A stretch of DNA of 64,000 nucleotides from a virus: the IMG/VR virus record IMGVR_UViG_3300033149_002311, positions 1 to 64,000 of that record. One strand, written 5' to 3'. The translations under genes and the position numbers were made by a program. The number at the start of each line of letters is the position of its first letter. Within the stretch, counting starts at the first letter, position 1. This document shows, one piece after another, positions 7,605 to 14,508 of the stretch. Under the pieces are notes generated by a model. It was not told the origin of the DNA and ran no database searches. It saw nothing but the letters and a program-made list of their open reading frames with translations.

Positions 7605-7982
7605 ATGCTTATTTTATTATTTTGCTTAGCCGGTTGCAGCGATAAAGTTATACTTAGCTATGAATATACGGACGTCACCCCGATGGGTATTAAATATCGT
7701 GTAGATGCCGGGGCTGCTTCATTAGACGCCGATCGGTTGGATTATTACTTCGCGTCTGTGATGAATTGTGTTGGTCGATCATATGATCCAAATAATTTAT
7801 TAGTTATTTCCACAGTCAGGAATATTGATCCAGAACTAAGGGAACGTGATGTGGTTGTTATCAATGCAATTAATGCACGGGCCTTAACATATGCCATGTT
7901 GACGTATGAATTTGTATATGTAATAACAGGTAATGAATCCCTACGCTGTAGTGAAGTACCATTTGGTTATGCGAGGTATTAA
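7605..7982 (+). CDS. Predicted lipoprotein, 125 aa
   Basis: Begins MLILLFCLAGCSDK: a short hydrophobic h-region ending in a lipobox (LAGC), so the mature protein should be lipidated at Cys11 and tethered to a membrane. The mature part is a soluble alpha/beta domain with one further Cys pair. The frame is open upstream to ATGs at 7461 and 7473, but that would put about 45 residues before the signal peptide; the exact start is uncertain. Possible roles include surface exclusion, but nothing in the sequence shows one. Confidence 0.6.
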   Translation: MLILLFCLAGCSDKVILSYEYTDVTPMGIKYRVDAGAASLDADRLDYYFASVMNCVGRSYDPNNLLVISTVRNIDPELRERDVVVINAINARALTYAMLTYEFVYVITGNESLRCSEVPFGYARY

Positions 7983-7983
7983 C

Positions 7984-8106
7984 ATGAAAAGAGATGATCC
8001 AAGATTAGCAGATTATCTGGAGATCATGGAAGCGGAAGCACATCATGATCACGAAATTATTGAAGATGAGAATGGTTACAGTCGGATTTATCCTTATAAC
8101 GCCTGA
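7984..8106 (+). CDS. Small acidic protein, 40 aa
   Basis: Asp-, Glu- and His-rich (MEAEAHHDHEIIEDENG). It starts 1 nt after the upstream stop, and its stop lies inside the first attC-like site. It is either the last phage gene before the cassette array or the first cassette gene. Confidence 0.55.
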   Translation: MKRDDPRLADYLEIMEAEAHHDHEIIEDENGYSRIYPYNA

Positions 8107-8168
8107 ATTAACGCGCTGGCGTAGCCAGTCGCAGCGAGGAACGAGCAATGTTTAATGATTTGTTATGT
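8094..8168 (+). other. attC site 1
   Basis: TTATAAC box at 8094-8100 and GTTATGT box at 8162-8168. It shares ATAACG-CTGAA-T-AA at the 5' end and GATTTGTTA at the 3' end with attC 2, and a CTGGC-GTA-GCCAG hairpin. Confidence 0.7.
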
Positions 8169-8420
8169 GTAAGGCACAATATACATCTTGTATGTATAGG
8201 TGGCTGTAGTGCACATAGAGATAATTGGTATTGCCCTGAGTGTGACAAAGAGAACGATTGTTTTAGGCACAACACGGAATATAAAAAGACCGAGTTTGAA
8301 CATGAGATAAATTGCAAAAAGGGTTTGTGGGGCGTAACCGCACCAACTAAAAAAGAAGCTGAGCGAGAAGCAAGGCATTATTTTCGGCAATATTTTAGTG
8401 ATGGTGAATACAACACATAA
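8148..8420 (+). CDS. Cassette gene: Cys-rich protein, 90 aa
   Basis: Zinc-ribbon-like cysteines (CIGGCSAHRDNWYCPECDKEND) and a C-terminal amphipathic helix rich in Glu, Ala and Arg. The only ATG lies inside the preceding attC site, upstream of the predicted recombination point, so its start would depend on the neighbouring cassette. The stop overlaps attC 2. Function unknown. Confidence 0.6.
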   Translation: MFNDLLCVRHNIHLVCIGGCSAHRDNWYCPECDKENDCFRHNTEYKKTEFEHEINCKKGLWGVTAPTKKEAEREARHYFRQYFSDGEYNT

Positions 8421-8472
8421 CGGCTGAACTCAACCGCGAGCGCAGCGAGTCGCTTGGAGTGATTTGTTAGGT
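8415..8472 (+). other. attC site 2
   Basis: 58 bp from ACATAAC to GTTAGGT, with internal inverted repeats ACTC...GAGT and GCGA...TCGC. Overlaps the stop of the preceding gene. Confidence 0.8.
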
Positions 8473-8484
8473 ACGGAGGAGACA

Positions 8485-8784
8485 ATGAAAGAAGAAGAAT
8501 TAAGAGAGTGTGCTGTATGTGCTAATTGCGAAAAGAAAATAGGGCATACAGGTATGCCAATATTTCATAGAGTGAGCGTGCAAACATACGGCCTTGATGG
8601 CCACGCTATGCAACGACAAACAGGGATGGAAATGATAATGGGTGGCCATGTTGGTTTGGCTCAAGTTATGGGTGCAAACGAAGATTTAGCAACTGAGATT
8701 GGCGAGAAAGAAGAATTTACATTATGCGCTGATTGTTGGGTGAAAGAATTACCAATAGCTTCACTGGTTGAGTCTAGTACCTAA
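8485..8784 (+). CDS. Cassette gene: Cys-containing protein, 99 aa
   Basis: CAVCANC near the N-terminus and CADC near the C-terminus could bracket one zinc site, with a Gly/Met-rich middle. ATG 8485 follows GGAGGAG directly after attC 2. The TAA stop is part of the ACCTAAC box of attC 3, the usual compact cassette arrangement. Confidence 0.7.
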   Translation: MKEEELRECAVCANCEKKIGHTGMPIFHRVSVQTYGLDGHAMQRQTGMEMIMGGHVGLAQVMGANEDLATEIGEKEEFTLCADCWVKELPIASLVESST

Positions 8785-8852
8785 CGATTAGCTATGCGGC
8801 TGGCGTAAGCCAGTCCGAGCGAGGAACGAACGGCATAAGCGGCTTGTTATAA
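8779..8852 (+). other. attC site 3
   Basis: ACCTAAC to GTTATAA, 74 bp, with a long imperfect palindrome (GCTATGC...GGCATAAGC) and the inner CTGGCGTAAGCCAG hairpin. Its left half is almost identical to partial site 12. Confidence 0.8.
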
Positions 8853-8871
8853 ATCAAACACAGGTGAAGGT

Positions 8872-9057
8872 ATGTCAAAAAATGTGAAATGCAAATGTGG
8901 TATTGAATCGATTTACGTTACTAGCACAGATAAAACTAAGGACGGGAAATATTACTGTATTAGAAAACCGCCAATATCAACTGAGCATGTTGGGCATTTG
9001 ATAACAACAGCTCCGGCAACCGCCTTTGTTGATGAACCGCATAGATGTGCGGATTGA
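8872..9057 (+). CDS. Cassette gene: small protein, 61 aa
   Basis: Begins MSKNVKCKCG, with a Cys pair near the start and one Cys near the end. It has a GGTGAAGGT ribosome site. Stops immediately before attC 4. Not recognised. Confidence 0.65.
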   Translation: MSKNVKCKCGIESIYVTSTDKTKDGKYYCIRKPPISTEHVGHLITTAPATAFVDEPHRCAD

Positions 9058-9058
9058 T

Positions 9059-9116
9059 TTATAACGACCGCGATAAGCTGTGAGCGTAGCGAATCAGCTT
9101 CATTAGCTTGTTATGT
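9059..9116 (+). other. attC site 4
   Basis: 58 bp from TTATAAC to GTTATGT with inner AAGCTG...CAGCTT arms. Confidence 0.8.
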
Positions 9117-9126
9117 GTGGTAATTA

Positions 9127-9261
9127 ATGCAAATGAACGATAAAAATATAGGTGTTTTTGATTGTTGCAAATGCTTAAAGAGGTTTGAAATGGTAGCGGG
9201 ACCGCATGTCAAATGCCCGTTTTGTGAGCACGTTTATATCAAATGGATAAATAAATTATGA
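9127..9261 (+). CDS. Cassette gene: mini zinc-ribbon protein, 44 aa
   Basis: Two pairs, CCKC and CPFC, separated by 14 residues, form a minimal zinc ribbon. It is the first of two overlapping genes in this cassette; its stop overlaps the next ATG as ATGA. Confidence 0.6.
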   Translation: MQMNDKNIGVFDCCKCLKRFEMVAGPHVKCPFCEHVYIKWINKL

Positions 9262-9422
9262 AGAATTACATAAAAACAATTTTAGAGCGCATTGTTAACT
9301 ACCGCACGGGTCCAGTAGCCTGGTGGGGATTCTGGAATCCTTTAAGTGGTATAGCTGGAGGATTATTTGGCGGGACGTTGATATGGATTGCTATTTACTT
9401 ATACTTAGCTTTTTACACATAA
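9258..9422 (+). CDS. Cassette gene: small membrane protein, 54 aa
   Basis: One or two hydrophobic segments (about residues 20-52, with a GIAGGLFGGTLIWIAIYLYL stretch). The stop coincides with a TAAC box. Probably an inner-membrane peptide; function unknown. Confidence 0.6.
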   Translation: MKNYIKTILERIVNYRTGPVAWWGFWNPLSGIAGGLFGGTLIWIAIYLYLAFYT

Positions 9423-9462
9423 CGTTAAAGCTGTGCTGCCTGCGGATTGAAACCACTGGAGA
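9417..9462 (+). other. Partial attC site 5
   Basis: ACATAAC at 9417-9423 overlaps the preceding stop, but no GTTRRRY partner is found before the next gene. Probably a site truncated by deletion that fused two cassettes. Confidence 0.5.
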
Positions 9463-9467
9463 ATATT

Positions 9468-9779
9468 ATGGTAGACGAAGCCACTGAACAAGAATCAAAC
9501 GCCGAGGTAGCAGGTCAGAACCAGCGTGTTGTTATGCGCCTTATTACCGAGACAGATCAACTCGAAGTCGGTAGAAAATATTGGGTAAAGGAAAAACACT
9601 TTGAGACAAGCATTGATAATATTAGGGTTTGTGAAGATCACCCCGAAGGTGGTAAGTATTTTGGACCGGGTAATACATGGGCTTCCGAAAGTAATCCACA
9701 GGCATTTAGGCGTTGGCATATCTACGGGCCAATTCCTGAGCTAACAAAGCCTGACTGGGACGAAATACTGGGCACATAA
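9468..9779 (+). CDS. Cassette gene with a homologue at 15438-16118, 103 aa
   Basis: After a 25-residue polar leader it contains a domain (LEVGRKYWV ... GGKYFGPGNTWA ... RRWHIYGPIP) that matches residues of the phage protein at 15438-16118 (LEVGHLYWI ... GNKYFGNKVWA ... ERWDIVGPIP) in the same order and spacing. ATG 9468 follows GGAGA. Function unknown. The shared domain shows that cassette and phage gene pools overlap. Confidence 0.75.
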   Translation: MVDEATEQESNAEVAGQNQRVVMRLITETDQLEVGRKYWVKEKHFETSIDNIRVCEDHPEGGKYFGPGNTWASESNPQAFRRWHIYGPIPELTKPDWDEILGT

Positions 9780-9843
9780 CATATTGAAATAAGCGGCACG
9801 AGCCGCAACGCGGCGATGGTCGCGCTTGATTGATTGGTTATGT
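9774..9843 (+). other. attC site 6
   Basis: 70 bp from ACATAAC to GTTATGT. The inner part, with AAGCGGCACGAGCCGC, is nearly identical to attC 8. Confidence 0.85.
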
Positions 9844-9862
9844 TGCGACTATGGAGGAAGCA

Positions 9863-10144
9863 ATGGAAACAAAAACAGTGTTAGTTTTTACTGCCTGCAA
9901 ATGTTTGAAATGCGGGACAGTGAACGCATACCACCGTTGCGGGTGTTCGTGTTGGCCAAGCATCGGATTATTGCCACCCGATATAGAAAATTATCGAATG
10001 CAATATGGTTTTTTTATGGAAGGCAAAAAAATGCCTGACAACTTTATTTCATTCGATGAGGTTAAGGAACTTCTTACTAATGATAGGCAGGTATGGGGGC
10101 CGGATGGATTGCCTATTACATTGGCGGATTTTGATGACGCCTAA
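9863..10144 (+). CDS. Cassette gene: Cys-rich protein, 93 aa
   Basis: CKCLKCG and HRCGCSC near the N-terminus suggest a zinc ribbon. The C-terminal half is acidic and helical. ATG 9863 follows GGAGGAAG; upstream in-frame ATGs lie in or against attC 6. The stop is part of a CTAAC box. Confidence 0.65.
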   Translation: METKTVLVFTACKCLKCGTVNAYHRCGCSCWPSIGLLPPDIENYRMQYGFFMEGKKMPDNFISFDEVKELLTNDRQVWGPDGLPITLADFDDA

Positions 10145-10159
10145 CGATTAATTGAGGGG
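10139..10159 (+). other. Partial attC site 7
   Basis: GCCTAAC followed by GATTAATTGAGGGG and the next ribosome site; no palindrome and no right-hand box. Similar sequence (TTAACGATTAATTGGGGG) ends partial site 12, so the same deletion type may have occurred twice. Confidence 0.45.
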
Positions 10160-10165
10160 CGCACG

Positions 10166-10435
10166 ATGGGCGAAAAACAAACTTTATGTACACGCGCAAA
10201 TATGAAACCGTGGGAAAAAATTGTTGAAACTGACGCAGAAAGTGCGTCCCCTCCAATGGCTGGTTATGCCTGGACAGGGTTGCCAATGGCCACATGCCCG
10301 CATTGTAATGTGGAATCACAGATTGATGATTACTACGAATTAAGTGCTGGGAGTACCTTCACATGCCCCGCATGCGAAAAGGAAATAGAAATTCTAGAGA
10401 GGCACGAAGTAGTAGAAATTAAAGTGAAGGCATAA
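10166..10435 (+). CDS. Cassette gene: zinc-ribbon protein, 89 aa
   Basis: CPHC (about residues 44-47) and CPAC (about 68-71) form a classical zinc ribbon, followed by a charged C-terminal strand/helix. GAGGGG precedes the ATG. Its stop overlaps attC 8. Confidence 0.7.
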   Translation: MGEKQTLCTRANMKPWEKIVETDAESASPPMAGYAWTGLPMATCPHCNVESQIDDYYELSAGSTFTCPACEKEIEILERHEVVEIKVKA

Positions 10436-10499
10436 CGGATGAAAATAAGCGGCACGAGCCGCATCGCGGCGAGGGTCGCGCTTGATTGATTGGTTAGGT
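10430..10499 (+). other. attC site 8
   Basis: 70 bp from GCATAAC to GTTAGGT, nearly identical in its centre to attC 6. Confidence 0.85.
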
Positions 10500-10520
10500 G
10501 CCTGCTTGGAGATAATTGTA

Positions 10521-10691
10521 ATGATAATAACATCGACTGAATTTGATAAAGCCATTGAAAAAGAATTAGACCGACTGACAAAAGAGAGCATAAATGCTTA
10601 CACGGAAACCGAAGAATTTTATGAGCGGCTTGAATTAGAAACACGAAAAGAACTTGCGGCCATAAATTCATTTTTCCTCTGGCGCTGGTGA
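10521..10691 (+). CDS. Cassette gene, N-terminal part, helical protein, 56 aa
   Basis: A charged helical protein whose end (SFFLWRW) looks out of frame. Just before it lies a TTTTT run (10671-10675), and the +1 frame continues open to 10875. Together the pieces would make a protein of about 118 aa, which would fit one gene between attC 8 and attC 9. Confidence 0.5.
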   Translation: MIITSTEFDKAIEKELDRLTKESINAYTETEEFYERLELETRKELAAINSFFLWRW

Positions 10692-10728
10692 CGACAAACC
10701 TCTGCAATTATATGTCCATTCACCCACG

Positions 10729-10875
10729 ATGGATGACGGGTGCAGAATTAACATCGAAACAATACTCGAAGATGATATAAATGAAATCAAAGAAGATGAT
10801 AACGAGCAACTTCGTTACATATTAAATCGACTCGAACTTATGGTTCAGAAGCTCAAAGCTCAAATAGGCACCTAA
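10729..10875 (+). CDS. Cassette gene, C-terminal part, acidic helical, 48 aa
   Basis: Acidic helix (ETILEDDINEIKEDDNEQL) ending in a coiled-coil-like segment. The ATG at 10729 has no ribosome site and the frame is open upstream to 10666, which supports its being the continuation of the ORF at 10521. The stop lies in the ACCTAAC box of attC 9. Confidence 0.45.
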   Translation: MDDGCRINIETILEDDINEIKEDDNEQLRYILNRLELMVQKLKAQIGT

Positions 10876-10934
10876 CGATTAAGTTAAAGGGTTGCGCCGC
10901 TTTTGCGCAATCCATTTTGAACGCCTTGTTATGT
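10870..10934 (+). other. attC site 9
   Basis: 65 bp from ACCTAAC to GTTATGT with inner TTGCGC...GCGCAA arms. Confidence 0.8.
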
Positions 10935-10958
10935 GCAAGGCAAACGCTGGGGATAGAA

Positions 10959-11204
10959 ATGAGTAAGATAGAAAAAGGCGTAATGATAATGAAAGACGGC
11001 AAGGCATGGGGTGAAACTTATGCAGACGGTCACAGCACTTCATACGGATGGATGGATGCAGAGTCAGCCCCAATTCATGACCCGAAATTTTGCAAGAAGG
11101 TTACAGATGTTACTTATGCGGGAAGTTATCTTATTCCTGAACTTAAAAAAGGAAAGTTAGTAGAAGTTGAGCGCGTGACAACCGTTAAAATTATTGGCAC
11201 ATAA
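10959..11204 (+). CDS. Cassette gene: hypothetical protein, 81 aa
   Basis: Mostly beta, with a conserved-looking GWMDAESAPIHDP segment and a C-terminal ELKKGKLVEVERVTTVKI strand pair. Start chosen at ATG 10959, downstream of attC 9. Not recognised. Confidence 0.65.
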   Translation: MSKIEKGVMIMKDGKAWGETYADGHSTSYGWMDAESAPIHDPKFCKKVTDVTYAGSYLIPELKKGKLVEVERVTTVKIIGT

Positions 11205-11257
11205 CGAAAAAGCTAACCCGCTGGCGTAGCCAGTCGGAATTGAGCGCCTGGTTATAT
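11199..11257 (+). other. attC site 10
   Basis: 59 bp from ACATAAC to GTTATAT with a CTGGCGTAGCCAG hairpin shared with attC 1. Confidence 0.8.
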
Positions 11258-11268
11258 TGCGAGGCAGT

Positions 11269-11484
11269 ATGGAAATAGAAAAACTTGAACTTCCCAAACC
11301 CGAACGAAGGTGGCGTGAACAGCGTTGTGCGAGGATCACGCAATCTACTGGCACGGCCCACTTTGAGGGGAAGAAAAATCAATGCGGGCGCATGGCGCGA
11401 TTTAAACTTGAGGGCATCCCCTTTTGCACGCAACATGCTGGCGAAATGGCGCTGAAACACTTGATTAGTGAGAAAGCAATATAA
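11269..11484 (+). CDS. Cassette gene with homologue at 20814-21059, 71 aa
   Basis: The second half carries a metal-binding-like pattern, C-G-R-M-A-R-F followed by F-C-T-Q-H-A-G, that matches C-Q-N-Y-A-R-Y and F-C-R-K-H-A-G at equal spacing in the phage protein at 20814-21059. Two Cys and one His probably bind zinc. GAGG precedes the ATG. The stop overlaps attC 11. Confidence 0.7.
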   Translation: MEIEKLELPKPERRWREQRCARITQSTGTAHFEGKKNQCGRMARFKLEGIPFCTQHAGEMALKHLISEKAI

Positions 11485-11536
11485 CGACCAAGCTCACCCG
11501 AGAGCGTAGCGAATCGGGTGCAGTGATTGGTTATAT
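11479..11536 (+). other. attC site 11
   Basis: 58 bp from ATATAAC to GTTATAT, with inner CACCCGA...TCGGGTG arms and the GAGCGTAGCGA centre also seen in attC 4. Confidence 0.85.
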
Positions 11537-11549
11537 TTTGGAGATAATT

Positions 11550-11753
11550 ATGGGATTTGATAGTGTTGACGAAGAAAAATTACAGCGTGATCTTGTGATG
11601 ATTAGGGCTGCGTTAACTATACAGGCGTTACAAATGCGTAATGAGATTTTTGCTGGAGGCGTAATGGATAAAGATACTTTTGACCAGGAATACTTGAACG
11701 GTATTGGTGAATACGAGCGCGAACTTGCCGAAAGAGAAGGTATAGAAATATAA
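11550..11753 (+). CDS. Cassette gene: acidic helical protein, 67 aa
   Basis: All-helical with a Met/Gln-rich first helix and a Glu-rich end. GGAGATAATT precedes the ATG. Stop overlaps the last attC-like box. Not recognised. Confidence 0.65.
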   Translation: MGFDSVDEEKLQRDLVMIRAALTIQALQMRNEIFAGGVMDKDTFDQEYLNGIGEYERELAEREGIEI

Positions 11754-11810
11754 CGATTAGCTATGCGGCTGGCGTAAGCCAGTCCGTGCGAAGCACGTAC
11801 TTTAACGATT
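11748..11810 (+). other. Partial attC site 12, right end of the array
   Basis: ATATAAC and the left two thirds of the attC 3 palindrome (GGCTGGCGTAAGCCAGTCCG) are present. The right-hand GTTRRRY box is missing; instead TTAACGATTAATTGGGGG leads into the next gene. Confidence 0.6.
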
Positions 11811-11823
11811 AATTGGGGGACAT

Positions 11824-12072
11824 ATGATGAGTGAAGAAATGGTAGACATTGAACTAAATCTAGGTAAAGTGTGTGCTGATGAAATTAGTAAGATGACTAA
11901 AACGAAGTTAATTAATCGCCTAGTTGTGTCTGTATTACGCGGTAGGGTTCAAGATGAAACGGTAACTGATCTTGAAAGAGAAGTTGAAAATTTACAAGAA
12001 CGATTAAATAAGGCAAGGGATAATATCAAACAAGCCGAGGCCATGGTGATTGCTGCCATGGAACGATGGTGA
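11824..12072 (+). CDS. Coiled-coil protein, 82 aa
   Basis: The C-terminal half is a clear coiled coil (DLEREVENLQERLNKARDNI). TTGGGGGA precedes the double ATG. Its stop overlaps the start of the primase-like gene by 7 nt, which links it to the phage operon rather than to the cassette array. Confidence 0.7.
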   Translation: MMSEEMVDIELNLGKVCADEISKMTKTKLINRLVVSVLRGRVQDETVTDLEREVENLQERLNKARDNIKQAEAMVIAAMERW

Positions 12073-12755
12073 ATTATAAAATTATCCTAGATGAGCAGAA
12101 ATTATTGAATTTTATTGCTTGGTTACCTAATCTTGTAGAGGGTGAGTGTTATTATGTAAGCCTGTTTGCTCGAAAGAAGTATCATGTGAGCGCACAAAAT
12201 GATAAGTGTAATTGCAAGCGGTTTACGGCTACAGATAAAGGGTGGTTAATAAAGAAGATCAGGCAATTAGAAATACCAATAGGCCGATATTTCAATAAAA
12301 ATGGTACGCCGGTTCACAACGATGCATTGGCACTGTATATTTCCATCAACCCTCGAAGTTTTGCTGGTGCGCAGAAACGTCTTTTAATTCGTCTAGCAGA
12401 GGTGATAACTAGAGGTAATATAAATTTAAATCCAGCTTCCATGGCTTTAAGCGATATCCAACGATCTAAGAGCCGGACAGTTTTTGTAGATTTCGATTTC
12501 GATGATGTTCAATTTAATGATTTACCGGTATTAAAATACATTATCAATAGGGAAGCCTTTGATGTATTAAATACTAGGGGTGGTTTTCATTTATTAGTCA
12601 GACCAGATAAAGTCACTGAAGAGTTTAAAAATAATTGGTATAAAAATTTAACAGCTATCCCACAATGTGACGTAAGTGGCGATAACATGATCCCTATCGC
12701 TGGTTGCACACAAGGGGGTTATACGCCGTGGTTAGATTCGACTACTGGGGATTGA
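12066..12755 (+). CDS. Primase-like (AEP-fold) protein, 229 aa
   Basis: Motifs FVDFDFDD (about residues 140-147) and NTRGGFHLLVRP (about 169-180) resemble the DxD and S/T-x-x-H elements of archaeo-eukaryotic primases, and IPIAGCTQGG near the end resembles their third region. The protein is much smaller than the primase at 3620-5137 and lacks its Cys cluster. It may be a primase-polymerase or a nucleotide-binding relative; the assignment is by motif only. It ends just before a promoter. Confidence 0.55.
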   Translation: MVNYKIILDEQKLLNFIAWLPNLVEGECYYVSLFARKKYHVSAQNDKCNCKRFTATDKGWLIKKIRQLEIPIGRYFNKNGTPVHNDALALYISINPRSFAGAQKRLLIRLAEVITRGNINLNPASMALSDIQRSKSRTVFVDFDFDDVQFNDLPVLKYIINREAFDVLNTRGGFHLLVRPDKVTEEFKNNWYKNLTAIPQCDVSGDNMIPIAGCTQGGYTPWLDSTTGD

Positions 12756-12780
12756 CTGATATGCTGATATATGATATAAT
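12752..12780 (+). promoter_or_regulatory. Sigma70-like promoter before the rtcB operon
   Basis: TTGACT, 17 nt spacer, TATAAT with extended TGA. It overlaps the stop of the upstream gene. Confidence 0.88.
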
Positions 12781-12802
12781 GGGCATATAGAGGAGAGAGT
12801 AC

Positions 12803-12976
12803 ATGATAAAACGCTATATCATAATGACAGTATTTTCAGTCGCAATCCCAGCATGGATTGGTTTTATAATGGATGGTGATTGGCGGTCTGATCACGCTAT
12901 CGGACTGATGATTGGTTGCCTAATATGCACATGGGTGATACAACCTATAACAGATTTATTTAGGGGATCATGGTGA
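12803..12976 (+). CDS. Small membrane protein, 57 aa
   Basis: Two hydrophobic segments (about residues 6-23 and 33-47). AGGAGAGAG precedes the ATG. It overlaps the rtcB start by 7 nt, so it is the first gene of that operon. Function unknown. Confidence 0.65.
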   Translation: MIKRYIIMTVFSVAIPAWIGFIMDGDWRSDHAIGLMIGCLICTWVIQPITDLFRGSW

Positions 12977-14184
12977 AAATCTATGCAGAAGTCCTTGAAG
13001 AAACCGCTTTAGAACAGTTCAATCTGGCTATGGAACAACCATTTGTTCTCAATGGCGCTCTTATGCCTGATGCTCACACAGGTTATTCATTACCGATAGG
13101 TGCCGTAATAGCTACAGATAACATGATTTTACCTTCATGGGTTGGGTATGATATAGGGTGTGGTATGTGTGCCTTAAAGTTAGAAGGTATTGATATTAAT
13201 GGCATAAATGTTCATTTAAAAGAAATCTTCGATGAGATTTACCGGAGGATTCCTGTTGGATTCAATGTTAACGAGACTGAAACTGAATATAGCTCTGCTG
13301 GCCTTACTAATGCTGGGATGGTAATAGCTCAAAGAAAAAAGTATAAACAGGCTTTGGGTTCTTTGGGTGGAGGTAATCATTTTATTGAAATTGGTTATGA
13401 TGAAAATGATGAAATCTGGGTTGTAATTCACTCTGGTAGTCGGGGAGTTGGGCATGGTATCGCTACCCACTACATGACTGTAGCTTCCAGCGACCCTATA
13501 ACTCTTGAAGAAGAATTTGACGCCACACACAAAGACTTACTAAAACATAATCCAGGCCAGTACGAGAGCCATAAGGCCAGATATGTTGAGAGAAAAATGG
13601 GAAAGTTACGCCCAAAAGAAGGACATTATGGATTTAAAGCCGATTCTCAGGAAGGTAGAGATTATATTCAAGACCTTAATTGGGCGCTTGATTATGCCTT
13701 AATGAACCGTAGAACCATGATGGAACGTGTGATTGACTCGATTACTTGTTGTCTTAATTTATCTTGCTATGAGCTAGATTTTACTGTATTGATAAATCGA
13801 AATCACAATCATGCTGTTTACGATACTATGAAAGACTGGTGGGTTCATCGAAAAGGGGCTACACATGCTGAACTAGGTATGATGGGTGTTATCCCCGGAA
13901 ATATGCGGGATGGTAGTTTCATCGTAAGAGGTAAAGGAAATCCCGAATCATTGAATTCAAGCTCCCATGGTGCCGGACGGGTTTTAGGGAGAAAGGAAGC
14001 TAAAAGGGTCTTGAAGTTTGAGGACTTTCAAGACGTGATGGGCGGCGTGACTGCCTTGGTGACAGAAAAGACTCTAGATGAATCGCCGATGGCTTATAAG
14101 GATATTTTTGAGGTAATGAGACTACAGGAAGACTTGGTAGAAACCATCCATCACATCAGGCCAATCATAAACATTAAGGGTTAA
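12970..14184 (+). CDS. rtcB: RtcB-type RNA-splicing/repair ligase, 404 aa
   Basis: Joins RNA 2',3'-cyclic phosphate or 3'-phosphate ends to 5'-OH ends using GTP and Mn2+. Family motifs in order: PDAHTGYSLPIGAV (about residues 33-46), DIGCGMCAL with the metal-binding Cys (about 60-68), GSLGGGNHFIEI (about 131-142), HSGSRGVGHG (about 155-164) and SSSHGAGRVLGRKEA (about 328-342). Length equals cellular RtcB. The window also holds Ro and structured RNAs at 39.8-42.2 kb; in some bacteria rsr (Ro) and rtcB are neighbours, so a shared RNA-repair role is plausible. It could also repair tRNAs cut by host anticodon nucleases. Confidence 0.93.
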   Translation: MVKIYAEVLEETALEQFNLAMEQPFVLNGALMPDAHTGYSLPIGAVIATDNMILPSWVGYDIGCGMCALKLEGIDINGINVHLKEIFDEIYRRIPVGFNVNETETEYSSAGLTNAGMVIAQRKKYKQALGSLGGGNHFIEIGYDENDEIWVVIHSGSRGVGHGIATHYMTVASSDPITLEEEFDATHKDLLKHNPGQYESHKARYVERKMGKLRPKEGHYGFKADSQEGRDYIQDLNWALDYALMNRRTMMERVIDSITCCLNLSCYELDFTVLINRNHNHAVYDTMKDWWVHRKGATHAELGMMGVIPGNMRDGSFIVRGKGNPESLNSSSHGAGRVLGRKEAKRVLKFEDFQDVMGGVTALVTEKTLDESPMAYKDIFEVMRLQEDLVETIHHIRPIINIKG

Positions 14185-14199
14185 ATAGAGGAAAGAGCA

Positions 14200-14508
14200 A
14201 TGGAAGTTAGATATTGTGAATTTACTGGTGATAGCAAAAAAGCGTGGGACGAAGTTCCTAGGAGAGTTTGTGAATACGCCGGGTTTTCGCATTGCATACT
14301 ACATGATACATCGATAAAAATAAGTGCTGATGGTTGGCGAGTATGTTGTGATAAATGTGAAACCCCAAAACAGGTAAAATTATCTTGCCCTGAATGTGAT
14401 GGCGGTATGTTCATATATGACGGGATTCATCATGAAGTACAGTGGGGCGGCAAGTGTAATAAGTGTGGATTTACATCAATGTTTGATAAAAAGCCACCAA
14501 TATCATGA
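14200..14508 (+). CDS. Zinc-ribbon protein, 102 aa
   Basis: Three Cys pairs, CCDKC (about residues 48-52), CPEC (about 63-66) and CNKC (about 87-90), suggest two small zinc sites. AGAGGAAAGAGC precedes the ATG. Follows rtcB by 15 nt and overlaps the next gene by 4 nt. Confidence 0.7.
   Translation: MEVRYCEFTGDSKKAWDEVPRRVCEYAGFSHCILHDTSIKISADGWRVCCDKCETPKQVKLSCPECDGGMFIYDGIHHEVQWGGKCNKCGFTSMFDKKPPIS

Larger units (their letters stand above)
8094..11810 (+). mobile_element. Integron-type gene-cassette array without integrase (CALIN-like)
   Basis: About ten very short genes, all in the + direction, are separated by imperfect palindromes that begin with an RYYYAAC-type box at or near the stop codon and end with GTTATRT, GTTAGGT or GTTATAA. 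Nine complete sites of 58-75 bp and three partial ones are visible. Their inner parts fall into related groups (for example GGCTGGCGTAAGCCAGTCCG in two, AAGCGGCACGAGCCGC in two). This is the layout of attC sites and cassettes. No tyrosine integrase (IntI) gene is present in the window. Confidence 0.85.
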
